Below are positions 33,900 through 45,362 of a stretch of 47,427 nucleotides of DNA, one piece after another. Each line of letters opens with the position of its first letter. Position 1 is the first letter of the stretch. Made by a program: the position numbers and the translations under genes. Source of the DNA: Scleroderma bovista. Lineage: Eukaryota > Basidiomycota > Agaricomycetes > Boletales > Sclerodermataceae. The notes beneath the pieces are model-generated. The model searched no databases and was not told the origin of the DNA. It worked only from the letters and a program-made list of their open reading frames with translations. The DNA is taken from NCBI GenBank assembly GCA_037178675.1, contig JAYMGJ010000674.1, forward strand, positions 1 to 47,427, written 5' to 3'.

Positions 33900-34470
33900 G
33901 TGGGGCCTATAAATATAAGAGCACTGCTAGTATTCCCACGTTCCACATGTTATTGTTCAAGATATCCTTACATTCCGCAGTGGTGTAATGATGGACTTCT
34001 GCGGTTGCTTGCAAAAACTGTCTGAGTCTAGTCACGGTGATATTATCAGTGCTGTCACTGTGCCACTGAGCCTTGTAATAGAACTATCTTAAATGATGTA
34101 TCATGTTTCCATTTAGTACCATCCGCGGTTATATATTGGCATAATTCCCTCATGCAATCCGCACACCGCATTGCATTTCCAATGTGTACCATCCGCGGTG
34201 GTGTATTGGCATAAGTCCCTCATGCAATCCGCATCCCTCATCAATTGTACTGGTGTATTGGCATATTTCCCGCTAATATCAAATGCAACCGCGGTATGGT
34301 GTGATTTCCACTGTCACCACCCTGCTCAGACACGTAGTACCATCACAATGGATCATCTTCCATCCCTTCATCCGTTATGACCATTTACATAAAATGCTCA
34401 ATCTCCGCGGCTTCATATGAGTGAGTATATATGTCAGCACACTGGATCCATTCCAATTGCCGATCCTTTC
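33900..34470. other. divergent promoter region with three short repeats
   Basis: Lies between a minus-strand gene and the plus-strand dioxygenase. The phrase 'gtaccatccgcggt...tattggcata..tcc' followed by 'ctcatgcaatccgca' occurs near 34118 and 34187, with a partial third copy near 34250. 'ccgcgg' or 'accgcgg' appears five or more times. No gene is seen. Confidence 0.5.
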
Positions 34471-34474
34471 TGCC

Positions 34475-35737
34475 ATGGCTCCACCCACCCCCATATTGGC
34501 TGATTACCATCTTGCTCAAAGAGTAGCACTTTACATGCGCCAATGCTTCTGCTTTGAGGCCTTTCCGCTGTCTGACAACCCCGCACCAGAACCTCTTTTT
34601 GATCTGCCGGTGGATACCGCGGTTGGCATGAATCACATGGTTTCCATGTTGGTGGCCGCATACAACAATCGTAGTGAGTGTCCTCATTGGACTTCTGCAA
34701 TCCTTTCCACCATCCATCCAACAGTGCAGTCCGGTATTGATATTATCAGGCTGGATGAAGCCTTGGCTCCAATGGAACCTGGATCCAACCTGGACCGGGA
34801 GGCGCGGCTTGTCAAGAACTTTCCCTCATCAATTATGGGGCTTGTGGACAAGCCTGCTATTATCCTTGGTGAGGGTGGAACTATTGTTCTGTGGTACATT
34901 CCTGGTGCTATTGCCCGATCAACACAGGTGACATCTGCGCTTGATTATTATGTGACTTATTGATTTGTATTTTAAGGACCGCATATTTCATGCCATGTCT
35001 TCCCTCCAGGATCCATTGAGCAGCAGCATCTTGGGCCACACATGGAGGACAATGCCGCAATACTTCAATAATAAGGATGGCCAACTTGCGGGGTGTTTGG
35101 AATTCTCGCCAGCCAGACACCAATTAGGCCACTCAGTAAGTTACATGGGCTTAATTTTTGCAACCACTCCATGTTTGAATAGACCCGTCATGACGTGCCA
35201 ACAATCTCCGCGGACCTAGACACAGAGTCTGGGTACCAGTGGCTGGCGGACATGACATTCCCTGCTTCCATTATATCGGGTGCGCTATCCATAATGCATC
35301 CGCAACTGTATGATGCGGGTATGCGCGGGATTGAACTTCTTGATGATTGGTCCTGCAAGAATGACCCTAGAATGCAGCGTGCCCTCCGCAGGTGGCCCAC
35401 GGTCTTTACCAATGTTTCCGTCATTGCAAACCGATGCACACCCCTCCACCACGACCCTCATTCCCGATCTAGCTGGTATGATGTCCTTGTCAATGTCGGA
35501 GACTTTGACCATTGTGTTTTGGATCTTCCCACACTTGGAATAGAGCTGTTGTACAGGCCGGGAACTGTGGCAGCATTTTCTGGTAGGTTGCTTAGGCACG
35601 GAGTCAATGCTGTTCAGGGGAATAGGTACTGTTTGACCTATTACATGAGGGATAACATCCACCATTGGCTTAATGTGCCAAGGTGTGATTTTATGCGGGT
35701 TCAAAGTTTGGAGGAGTCCTTATTGGCTAGTATGTAA
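34475..35737 (+). CDS. TET/JBP-like 2OG-Fe(II) dioxygenase, intact
   Basis: Predicted Fe(II)/2-oxoglutarate-dependent DNA base oxidase, probably nuclear. Exons 34475-34927, 34977-35135 and 35183-35737 are each a multiple of three; 388 aa. The N-terminal region is helical with no named domain ('ADYHLAQRVALYMRQ'). The catalytic part follows: 'FTNVSVIANRCTPLHHDPHS' with the H-x-D iron motif (HHD), 'WYDVLVNVGDFDHCVLDLP', 'PGTVAAFSGRLLRHGV' with the distal His, and 'NRYCLTYYMRDNI', whose Arg could bind 2-oxoglutarate. I recognise this as the compact TET/JBP-like family abundant in agaricomycetes. It sits 1.6 kb past the KDZ gene on the same strand, as expected of the known KDZ-TET/JBP association. 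No lesion was seen. Confidence 0.82.
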
Positions 35738-35900
35738 TGAAGGCTTGTAGCCCATAGGTATTTATGTATAGTAATTTCTTAGGTGATGACTCTGGTGCCC
35801 TCCTGCCATATGACTGTGTGTTATGTATTGTGATCACCCATTTCATCCAGGCCAATGACAGTAAGTTGGTGAAACACTGGATCTATCAATAACAGGCATG
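35738..35900. other. 3' flank of the dioxygenase gene
   Basis: No recognised feature; contains AT-rich sequence with TGTGTGTTATGTATTG near 35815. It leads into satellite B. Confidence 0.3.
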
Positions 35901-37250
35901 GAGGATGACACAGATGACATGGTTGAATCACATAACAGCTCCTGGGCTGCCCTATAGGTGAAAGAGACAGCCAGTGAGCACACCCATATCAGATGGGGAA
36001 ATGTATCCTCAGCCCAGACATCTACAATGGCAACATAAATGTTGGGCATATCCATGTAATGTGGGTGATGTACTATTCCAGCCCACCCATATAATATGAT
36101 GTTACAGTTTATGGGCTGTGCTATATAGTATTATGGAGATGACTATTGAGCCCACCAGTATGGGATGGGTGACTGTGTTCTGGGCCCATGCATTGACAAT
36201 GAGAACATAAGAAATGGGCTGGCCCAAATACCCTGCGGAGGGTAGTATGCCAGCCCACCCATATCATATGATGTTACAGTTTATTGGCTGTGCTATATAT
36301 GATGGAGACAGGAATTGAGCCCACTGGTATGGGATGGGTGACTATGTTCTGAGCCCATGCATTGAGAATGGGAACATAATCAATGGGGCTGGCCCATGTA
36401 CACTGTGGAGGGTAGTATTCCAGCCCACCCATATCATATGATGTTATAGTTTATGGGCTGTGCTATATATGATGGAGATAGCTATTGAGCCCACCTGTAT
36501 GGGATGGGTGACTGTTCTGAGCCCATGCATATACAATGGGAACATAAGAAGTGGGCTGGCCCATATACCCTGGGGAGGGTAGTATGACAGCCCACACGTA
36601 TCATATGAGGTCATATATCATGGGGCTGCCCTATCAATGATGGGAACAGGTACTGAGCCCACCCATATGGGATGGGGCATGTGTTATGGGCCCAGACATC
36701 AACAACAGTAAGATAGGCATTGGGCTGACTCATGTGATATGGGTGAATTACTGTAACAGCCCAACTATATTAGATGATGTGATACCATGTGGGCTGCCCT
36801 ATATATAATGGAAACAGATATTGAGCCCATCCATATGGGATGGCACAAGGTGTTCTGGGCCAACCCATCAGCAATAGGGAAGTATGGACTGGGCTGACTC
36901 ATATAATGTGGGATGGGTAATATGTCAGCCCACCCATATCACATGGCATCACAACATCTGGGCTGGCCCATAGGTGACATAGATAGCTATAGGGCCTGCC
37001 CATCCGAGATGGGGGAATGTAATTTGGGCCCATCCATCTGTAATAGGAAGAGAGGACTCCATGGGCTGGTCCATATGACATAGGGGAATGAGATACCAGC
37101 CCACCCACATCATATGAATTATACACTATGGGCTGCCCTTATATGATGAAAACAGCTATTGAGCCCACACATATGAGATGGGGGAATGCAACATGGGCCT
37201 GCCCATCTGCAACATAAAATGACAAAATGGGCTGACCCTTATAACATGGG
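35900..37250. repeat. satellite array B, ~170-bp units, about 8 copies
   Basis: The anchor 'cagcccac' restarts at about 36079, 36251, 36421, 36588, 36757, 36926 and 37097, giving 167-172 bp. Units share 'tattgagccca', 'gggctg(g/t)ccc', 'tgggatggg' and 'gaacataa'. Divergence is higher at both ends. No gene. Confidence 0.9.
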
Positions 37251-37254
37251 TGCA

Positions 37255-38960
37255 ATATCCAAATTCGCTTCTTGTAGCATATTGAAGGCAAAGGTTAGTG
37301 CAGTGGATATCCATCTTGAGCCCCATCTATCTGCGAATAGATATCCCCCTGCAGGGGCGTGCGGATGTTTTCCACTGAGGGTGCAGGTAGCATATTGATC
37401 CCCATCTATCTGTGGATTGATATCCACCTGCGGGGATATGTGGAGGTTTCAATGAGGGTGCCGGTAGCATATTGAAGGCAGAGGTTTGTGTATTAATTAT
37501 AAAAAACTGCTCCCACATAATATAATAATTATCCTTCTCGACCGCCATCTATCCGCGGATGGATATCTACCTGCGGGATATGCGGAGGTTTTCCAATGAG
37601 GGTTCCAGTAGCATGTTGAAGGCAGAGGTTAGTGAATTGACTATAAACAACTGTTCCCGCATACTATAATGGCTATCCATCTTGACCGCCATCTATCCGC
37701 GGATGGATATCTACCTGCGGGATATGCGGAGAGTTTCCAATGAGGGTGCCCGTAGCATATTGAAAGCAGAGGTTAGTGAATTGACTATAAACAACTGTTC
37801 CCGCATACTATAATGGCTATCCATCTTGACTGCCATCTATCCATGGATAGATATCTGTGCAGGGATATGTGGAGGTTTTCCAATGAGGGTTCCGGTAGCA
37901 TATTGAAGGCAGAGGTTTGTGTATTAATTATAAAAAACTGCTCCCACATAATATAATAATTATCCTTCTTGACCGCCATCTATCCGCGGATGGATATCTA
38001 CCTGTGGGATATGCAGAGGTTTTCCAATGAGGGTTCCAGTAGCATGTTGAAGGCAGAGGTTAGTGAATTGACTATAAACAACTGTTCCCACATACTATAA
38101 TGGCTATCCATCTTGACCGCCATCTATCCGCGGATGGATATCTACCTGCGGGATATGCGGAGATTTTCCAATGAGGGTGCCCGTAGCATATTGAAAGCAG
38201 AGGTTAGTGAATTGACTATAAACAACTGTTCCTGCATACTATAATGGCTATCCATCTTGACTGCCATCTATCCATGGATAGATATCTGTGCAGGGATATG
38301 TGGAGGTTTTCCAATGAGGGTTCCGGTAGCATATTGAAGGCAGAGGTTTGTGTATTAATTATAAAAAACTGCTCCCACATAATATAATAATTATCCTTCT
38401 TGACCCCCATCCAACCGCGGATGGATATCTGCCTACAGGGATATGCAGAAGTTTTCCAATGAGGGTTCCGGTAGCATATTGAAGGCAGAGGTTAGTGAAT
38501 TGATCATAAACAACTATTCCCGCATAATATAATGGCTATCCATCTTGACCCCTATCTATCCATGGATGGATATCTGCCTGCGGGGATATGTGAAGGTTTT
38601 CAAATGATGGTGCCGGTAGCATATTGAAGGCAAAGGTTTGTGTATTAATTATCAAAAACTACTCCCACATAATATAATGGTTATCCTTCTTGACCTCCAT
38701 CTATCCACGGATGGATATCTGCCTGCAGGGGTATGCGGGGGGTTTTCAATGAGGGTTCCGGTAGCATATTGAAGGCAGAGGTTGGCGGACTGATTATAAA
38801 CAACTATTCCTGCATAATATAATGGCTATCCGCCTTAACCCCCATCCAACCACGGATAGCCATCCCTCTGACGGGGCATGCGGAGGTTGTCTGTAAGGGT
38901 GCTGGCAGGATATTGAAGGCAAAGGTTAGTGCATTCATTATAAACCACCTTTCCCGATAA
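37255..38960. repeat. satellite array C, 144-bp monomers in a 431-bp higher-order repeat
   Basis: 'gtagcat(a/g)ttgaa' restarts at 37464, 37608, 37752, 37895, 38039, 38183, 38326, 38471, 38615 and 38761, a period of 143-146 bp. Monomers at 37464, 37895 and 38326 are nearly identical to each other, as are 37608/38039 and 37752/38183. The array therefore repeats every three monomers (431 bp) over at least two cycles. Each monomer holds an imperfect palindrome around 'atccgcggat'. Open frames at 37785 and 38216 are repeat translations. Confidence 0.92.
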
Positions 38961-39120
38961 CATAATGGTTATCCTTCTTGACCACCTGCGGGTGGTTATC
39001 TGCCTGGGTCATCAACCCGCAAATGGACATCCATTCCGTGGCAAACCCTTGACTGGAATCAGCAGGTTTTGCACGCTGGTAGCATATACCAGCAAGTAGT
39101 AACCTCCGCAGCAGTAATCA

Positions 39121-39196
39121 ATAAATTATCAGCACTGCAGCAGCCCTCCCGCGGCAGTAATCCCATGGTAGTAAACCAGCAGTGCTGATAATTTAT
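39121..39196. repeat. 18-bp perfect inverted repeat with 40-nt loop
   Basis: ATAAATTATCAGCACTGC at 39121-39138 and its reverse complement at 39179-39196. It could form a hairpin; not preceded by a gene that would need a terminator. Flanking sequence 38960-39400 shows no gene. Confidence 0.75.
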
Positions 39197-39404
39197 CAAT
39201 ATGCACATAGTAATATTTGGGCCCACTCGTATGACATGGTGACAACACCTACACATGACTGATTAATCCACCTTAACCAACACCATAGCCCATGCATATC
39301 CCATGATGATAATCCCAAGCCATGTAGCCCACCCCTGTTATATGGTGACAGGTGGTCCCGGGCTCCCACTCCGCTGGCCCATCCCACCCAGGCGAATATC
39401 ACCC

Positions 39405-40600
39405 TCATCTGGCCGTCTCATATGGCCTACACAGGTGCATGGGCTCTGCAACTGTGGTTAATGCGATCTTGATAGTTATTGAGCTCGACCTGAAGCCAGG
39501 GGATGAAAACCCAATGGAACACCATACTGGCATAAATACTATTAGTTCTGATACTAGACACCGCAACACAAGGACCACATTCGTCATTCTCACAGTTGTA
39601 GGGTATTGTCGGGGTCGTACCAACCAGCCTCCACACCTGTATCAAGAAGGGCTTCAAAGCCTGGGGTGAAACATCGTCGGAGCTGCAACCAGGTGATTTC
39701 TGGCATAATGTTCTTTTTAATGCGCATCCATCGGTGTTGAACAAAGCCGCCTAGATTCGGATCATGCATTTGCCGCAGCAGAGTTTGTGCATTCGCAATT
39801 CCGAAATTTTCCGTGCCAGGATCACTCTGTGTCACCATGGGGACATCTAGGAGCGTGAAAGCCTATCAGCAAGATGTCAAAAACATATGTGAAACACTTA
39901 CACCCAAAAGTCTCAACAGTTTCGAGGTAGTAGGAAAGGATGAGCTGTGGGTTGCGGTTAGAATGCCATACTTTCATCCACAAAATGCGCCCTGAAAAGG
40001 GCTCGATTCCCGTGTGCAGTGCAAGGCTGAACTGCAGCCATTTATCGTGCTGATCAATGGCCCATATATCATTTACACCAGCAGCCCAAAAACGTTGGCG
40101 CTGCAAGCGGTTAGCTTTGCGTTGCCTCAGCAAGTGAGGTTCATAGGTAAGGAAATATCCCCACATGGCGCTCCTGTACATCATTTTGTAGTTAACATTC
40201 TGCCGGGCAATCATATCTACGTTTACTAACCTTGAAACTGCTATGTTGTGCTCATGAAATAAAAGGCCGATCATCTCACGCACACCAGCATCAGGATACA
40301 TATTCCGCATCTCAAGCATGATGTTTCGGATACTATCGGGAGTATGCCCTTGCTGGCAGGTACGATGCAACCCGAGTCCTTTTCGGATGGCCACGAATTT
40401 GGTCAGACTGGAAAGATAAGTCAGGCTCCATTCGCAAAAAGTACACACACTCACCCTAAGCCATACTCATTAGTATCAATATGTTTATGGATCTCTGCAA
40501 GGATCTGCCGGTCAGTCAGTCGGGCTTTCCACAAGGCCGGATATGGGGCTCAATCTGATCGAGCGGAGCTGCATGGAGAGATAATTGATTAGCAACACAT
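39405..40600 (-). pseudogene. rve-type integrase-like gene, remnant
   Basis: Basidiomycete integrase gene with an rve-type core. Reading on the minus strand: 'LTDRQILAEIHKHIDTNEYG' (about 40530-40455), 'FVAIRKGLGLHRTCQQGHTP', 'FWAAGVNDIWAIDQHDKWL' with the first catalytic D, 'HTGIEPFSGRILWMKVWHSN', then after an intron 'VTQSDPGTENFGIANAQTLL' with the second D. 'RWMRIKKNIMPEITW' follows, and 'VFHWVFIPWLQVELNNYQDR' ends at 39405. The stop falls earlier than I expect for the family, and the N-terminal exons are incomplete. It probably lost its 3' end to a rearrangement. Confidence 0.7.
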
Positions 40601-40673
40601 GGTATGTTGAGTGGTACACATACAGTTGGGTTTGTTCTGATTCACACGTCTCGACATAAAGGTGGTACTGGGC

Positions 40674-42944
40674 ACCTTAGGCACCACCTTTTGGTGGCAA
40701 TAGAGGTCTTGGAGATAGGGTTTTTTTACTGGGAAGAAGTGGTCTTGGAGACCAACCATCCGCACCGGGAGTTGCCGCCCTTATTCGGCTCATCCCAAAT
40801 ATTATTCAATAGCCTTTACGGCCACTCTAGGCCCTCCGCTGAGGCTCAGATCTGAGCCTCCTTGGCCTCTTTTTTATTAATAGATGTTCACCGCTTTGGG
40901 GGTCAGATTACATAATCACAAAAAGTGTTGCTACTCCCAAAACACGACCGCATTTGGTCAATACCTGAACTGCAATATTCCCACCCTTCCTGTGGGCCTC
41001 CTCTGGCTTCCTGTACCCTATCCCTTGTCCCCATGTACTGTACATAGTATCATATATGCTATATGAATATATAAGACCATAACTGGATCCTTAAATGAAT
41101 GTGTCAGAGGCTCTGGATGGTTGGAAAAATAGTTAGGGGTAAAAACAAAAAAGGCTTCGCATTTTTGATACATTAGACATACACACTTCTAAATTACATC
41201 CACTTCAAGGGGCCATATGTACCTACAACATATACCAAGCGCATTTGATGGGGTGGAGCCTCTGAAGTGCTGTGTCACATTCTCCTCCTCCTGGTATGAC
41301 ACCCTGGGAGGCTCTTACTGCGAGTGTTGTTACTTTTGGGATGGTTTGTAACTGTAGTAGTATACTATTACCACTTTTCTATCACATAGACTGGGAGACT
41401 GACCGCTCTAAGGGTGAGCAGGAAGGCAAACACTACTTTTATGAAAATAGGGGTTTTATTGGTCCCCAGAGCACCTATCTATATTCTGAGTATCTAGGAG
41501 GCTCCACAATACTATATAGTAGTCACTATATCATCACCAAGTCCATACCTTGATGTGGAAGAGCAGGGGAAGTGAAATGATATGATGGAGGGCGTGGGAA
41601 AATGTCCGAAAAAATGCGGAGACTTTGAAAACATATCAAAAAAGTGACATAGCACACCACACACAACATCTGGTGGTCTATGGATTGTGCTATCAACTTT
41701 CTAGTGTCATTAAAAACTCTTTTCATGTGTCACAGTATTTGTATAAACCATAAACTCTTCAGAAAGCGAAAATTTGGCACAAGGGGACACCTTGTGCAAT
41801 GACTGCATTTCAGTGCTGCAGGTAGCACAATCTGTAGACTAAGTCTGGAGTCCAGAGGTTCTGCCAGGCTAACTAATGGTCTATCCTGTATGGGAATGTC
41901 CTATCAGAGCTCACATTCTCAGTACCACCATCAGTGTACCACCAGATGTTGTGTGTGGTGTGCTATTTCACTTTTTTGATATGTTTTCAAAGTCTCCGCA
42001 TTTTTTCGGACATTTTCCCACGCCCTCCATCATATCATTTCACTTCCCCTGCTCTTCCACATCAAGGTATGGACTTGGTGATGATATAGTGACTACTATA
42101 TAGTATTGTGGAGCCTCCTAGATACTCAGAATATAGATAGGTGCTCTGGGGACCAATAAAACCCCTATTTTCATAAAAGTAGTGTTTGCCTTCCTGCTCA
42201 CCCTTAGAGCAGTCAGTCTCCCAGTCTATGTGATAGAAAAGTGGTAATAGTATACTACTACAGTTACAAACCATCCCAAAAGTAACAACACTCGCAGTAA
42301 GAGCCTCCCAGGGTGTCATACCAGGAGGAGGAGAATGTGACACAGCACTTCAGAGGCTCCACCCCATCAAATGCGCTTGGTATATGTTGTAGGTACATAT
42401 GGCCCCTTGAAGTGGATGTAATTTAGAAGTGTGTATGTCTAATGTATCAAAAATGCGAAGCCTTTTTTGTTTTTACCCCTAACTATTTTTCCAACCATCC
42501 AGAGCCTCTGACACATTCATTTAAGGATCCAGTTATGGTCTTATATATTCATATAGCATATATGATACTATGTACAGTACATGGGGACAAGGGATAGGGT
42601 ACAGGAAGCCAGAGGAGGCCCACAGGAAGGGTGGGAATATTGCAGTTCAGGTATTGACCAAATGCGGTCGTGTTTTGGGAGTAGCAACACTTTTTGTGAT
42701 TATGTAATCTGACCCCCAAAGCGGTGAACATCTATTAATAAAAATAAAGAGGCCAAGGAGGCTCAGATCTGAGCCTCAGCGGAGGGCCTAGAGTGGCCGT
42801 AAAGGCTATTGAATAATATTTGGGATGAGCCGAATAAGGGTGGCAACTCCCGGTGCGGATGGTTGGTCTCCAAGACCACTTCTTCCCAGTAAAAAAACCC
42901 TATCTCCGAGACCTCTATTGCCACCAAAAGGTGGTGCCTAAGGT
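40674..42944. mobile_element. foldback element with ~1-kb inverted arms
   Basis: Left arm 40674-41677 (1,004 bp) and right arm 41938-42944 (1,007 bp) are inverted copies, nearly identical with one 3-bp indel in an A/T tract; the loop is 260 bp. Ends read ACCTTAGGCACCACC. The flanks repeat GGTACTGGGC at 40664-40673 and 42945-42954, a 10-bp duplication (8-10 bp depending on where the end is drawn). No transposase gene is inside. Long terminal repeats with 8-10 bp duplication suggest a nonautonomous foldback or MULE-like element; the family is not proven. Paired open frames in the arms are mirror images and are not called as genes. Confidence 0.88.
41678..41937. other. central loop of the foldback element
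   Basis: 260 bp of unique sequence between the arms. No coding sequence or motif is recognised. Confidence 0.7.
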
Positions 42945-42954
42945 GGTACTGGGC

Positions 42955-43860
42955 TGTCCACAGGGGCTCAAGGGTTTTGAATGACCAGTACCAGGCCTCA
43001 AAACCACAGATTACTTCAAATACAACAAGGTGTGGCAGTTCCGGAACATGTGCATTCATCGTGCATGTGTTTAGGAACACTTAACTATGCTCGAACCCCC
43101 TGAAGTATCCTCACACATCTGTCTATGCTCAACAAATTCAGCTCATGGTTTCCTTTTTTCTGTTGTTTGTCAGATCTCTCTACTGTCCCGTGCCTCCAGG
43201 CTGTGGTTCCTGCCCCCTCATTCCAATGCATGTCTGCGATTCCAGCCTTCGATCTTCCATAGTAAATTGGTTGGTACTCACCCATCTTCATCATCGGAAT
43301 TTTGCCTTACCTCAAGGACCGGTGTTGCTTTGGCCGTTCAATTCCTGCAAGACCTTTTCCAATTTGTCACTCACTTGAAGGGCAGACGACGGGAAATGTT
43401 TGATCTTGGCAATGGTAAGTCTCACATCAGCAAAACAGCACTTTTCCCACCCCAAGTTTTGACATGTCACATGAGTAATTCAGTTTCTATACTCAAACCC
43501 GGTATGTAAAAGGCTTATTTTTGATACAAAGAAGGTTCAGTGAAATTTTTAGGCAAGTTTTATAGGCCAGTTTTTTTGTCCATTTTCTGTACAGCTCTGT
43601 ATTACTGGGTACCTTTCTGTAATTTTCTGTAGTTAGCTGTACAGACCCTACAGAGCAAAGGGTTGTTTTGCTGATGCAGGTTCCATTGCCCGTATCTCAG
43701 CTAACATGTGTTGGCCGTCCCTTACGTCTTTGCACTCAGGTGATATGCATACCAGTGTTTGCTCCCAAGACATCTCTGCACCCCTTTCAACTTGGTATTT
43801 AATCTGCTCTCTGCCATCCCTGTCTCTATATTTTGATCGTAAATATCCTATCGTCACAGT
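42955..43860. other. unassigned intergenic sequence
   Basis: A frame at 43087-43509 has mildly coding character ('VQFLQDLFQFVTHLKGRR') but no recognised family. 'gttgttttgctgatg' near 43675 resembles the hAT-like ends noted at 13041 and 14754. Nothing else is supported. Confidence 0.3.
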
Positions 43861-43866
43861 ACTGCT

Positions 43867-44543
43867 ATGCAACCACCTAGCCAAGATCTTATCACTCAGT
43901 TTACAGAGGACACGTTTGCAAAAGAAGATAGGGTTTGCCAACGGACCAGGTGCCAAGCTTCTATCCAGAAAGGCGAGCCTTGTCACTATGTTGCAGCGTA
44001 TGACCCTACTCAGCTGGGGAGATTTGTATGCAGAGAGTGCTACAAATGGTACAAGAACAAACCTGCCACCACGGCTCGTGCGCAGAATACAAATAGTACA
44101 TCTAGTCTCGTTTTTCAGGGTTTCCAACTAAAATGTTACCAGTGCCAGTGCCAGTGCCAGTTCCTGATCCACGCTCCATACGCCAGTCTATAAGCGCTGC
44201 ACAGTCTCAAGGTACATTTCTTCCAACACTACTAGCATTATTGGTATTCAAAGTATTCATAGCTTCAGTCAACCCACCTCCTGTTATGGCCATATCAAAC
44301 TCAGCTCAGCTGAACGTCGGCAATTTGGGAGCGCTGGTGCCTCCTCAATCGTTACAGGCACCATGCTACAGTTTCGCACCTCCATTCCCTCCCACACCCT
44401 TTACAGGTGGTCCAAACGTGTATGTTCCATCGGCCTGGAAGAAGGACCAGCAGCTGGCTCCTCCTATGGCCCACCCTGCCACCTCAAGCCATTTGATAGC
44501 GCTTCCACATCAGCAAGGTGACAATTTCTCTGACAGCACTTAG
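43867..44543 (+). CDS. Cys-rich protein, truncated by the adjacent LTR
   Basis: Start 'MQPPSQDLITQFTEDTF', then a zinc-binding-like block 'CQRTRCQASIQKGEPCHYV' and 'RFVCRECYKWYKNKPATTAR' (pairs of Cys and a His). This resembles the N-terminus of an uncharacterised agaricomycete family. A second exon reads through a short (ccagtg)4 repeat giving Val-Pro repeats, then 'DPRSIRQSISAAQSQ'. A third, 44270-44543, is Pro-rich and ends 12 bp before the LTR at 44556. The rest is presumably lost or beyond the retrotransposon, outside the window. Exon junctions are approximate. Confidence 0.45.
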
Positions 44544-44555
44544 GTCCCTTAACAG

Positions 44556-45199
44556 TGTCAAGTCCGGGTCTACTCCGGTAGGGGGTCCGGTCAAGTCCGG
44601 ACGAAAGCGGACGAAGGAGGAGGGCAGAGGGCTGGACAAGGGATAGTCCGGCTGGAGTTGGTGACCGCTTGGATTCAACAACAAGGACAAAGTGCGTTGA
44701 TCCCTTGCGTAGGTTCCGGTCAAGGTGACGATGACAGAGACAGAGACAGAGACAGAGACAGGGACAGGAGTAGTGACTATAGTTGATTTCAGACTGAGGT
44801 GTACAGGATAAACTACAGAGTACTTATACTAAGTAAGAACTAGGGACAAGTATTTACAGTGACAAGTAAACAGCCTAAAAGGCGGACAAAGGATAACCGG
44901 AGAAAGGGATAGACCAGGTCCGATGAAAATAAAGTCAGGTCCGGGTAAAATAAACCAGGGCTGGTGAAAATGATACAAGGTAGGAGATATATCGAGTACA
45001 CGGAGAACTCACATCAAGACAGGGCAAACGGCGAGGTGTGGTAACGAGTGAATAGAGCATAGACCAAGGGTCGTACTTAACGGAAGGTTATCTGCGCGAC
45101 CGTGACCGGAGTAACTGGTGGGCGACCGGAGTTGAGCTGTAAAGCTGCGAAGCGACCGGAGTGACCGGATAGGACCTGGAGTTGGACATGGTCGTAACA
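44556..45199 (-). repeat. 3' LTR of a chromodomain Ty3 element
   Basis: On the minus strand it starts TGTTACGACC and ends ACTTGACA, 644 bp, with TG...CA ends. A polypurine tract (AAAAGGGGGATAC) lies just outside the start, at about 45200-45212, where plus-strand priming occurs. 'tccgg' motifs are repeated throughout, and a (gacaga)n microsatellite sits near 44730-44762. The target duplication cannot be checked because the other LTR is outside the window. Confidence 0.85.
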
Positions 45200-45212
45200 G
45201 TATCCCCCTTTT
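45200..45212 (-). other. polypurine tract of the chromovirus
   Basis: AAAAGGGGGATAC on the minus strand, directly upstream of the LTR start. Confidence 0.7.
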
Positions 45213-45306
45213 AGGGCCAAACCCATGAGGCCCCAATGAGGCTGTCGTGTGGTCGCCTAGAACAATGCGGAGTCCGGAGTGATTGTCTGAGTACAAAATT
45301 TGGATC

Positions 45307-45313
45307 TATAAAG
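45307..45313 (+). promoter_or_regulatory. TATA box of the antisense Zn2Cys6 gene
   Basis: TATAAAG, 50 bp upstream of the ATG at 45363 and outside the LTR, pointing opposite to the retrotransposon. Confidence 0.5.
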
Positions 45314-45362
45314 ATCAGACTGGTTTGGCCTTTACCCTCAGTTTTCTGTCATCGATTTTATC

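Noticed and set aside
18935..35900. Exact terminal inverted repeats and 8-bp target duplication of the KDZ composite
   Set aside because: I looked at both flanks but found no convincing matching ends, so no boundaries are claimed.
37785..38410. Two 64-codon minus-strand frames 431 bp apart as paralogous genes
   Set aside because: They are translations of the satellite C higher-order repeat.
35900..39000. Satellites B and C as a CRISPR array
   Set aside because: Whole units repeat with no unique spacers, and the window is eukaryotic with spliced genes.
40884..42731. Paired frames in the foldback arms as duplicated genes
   Set aside because: Identical because the arms are inverted copies; no domain, codon pattern or splice structure is seen.
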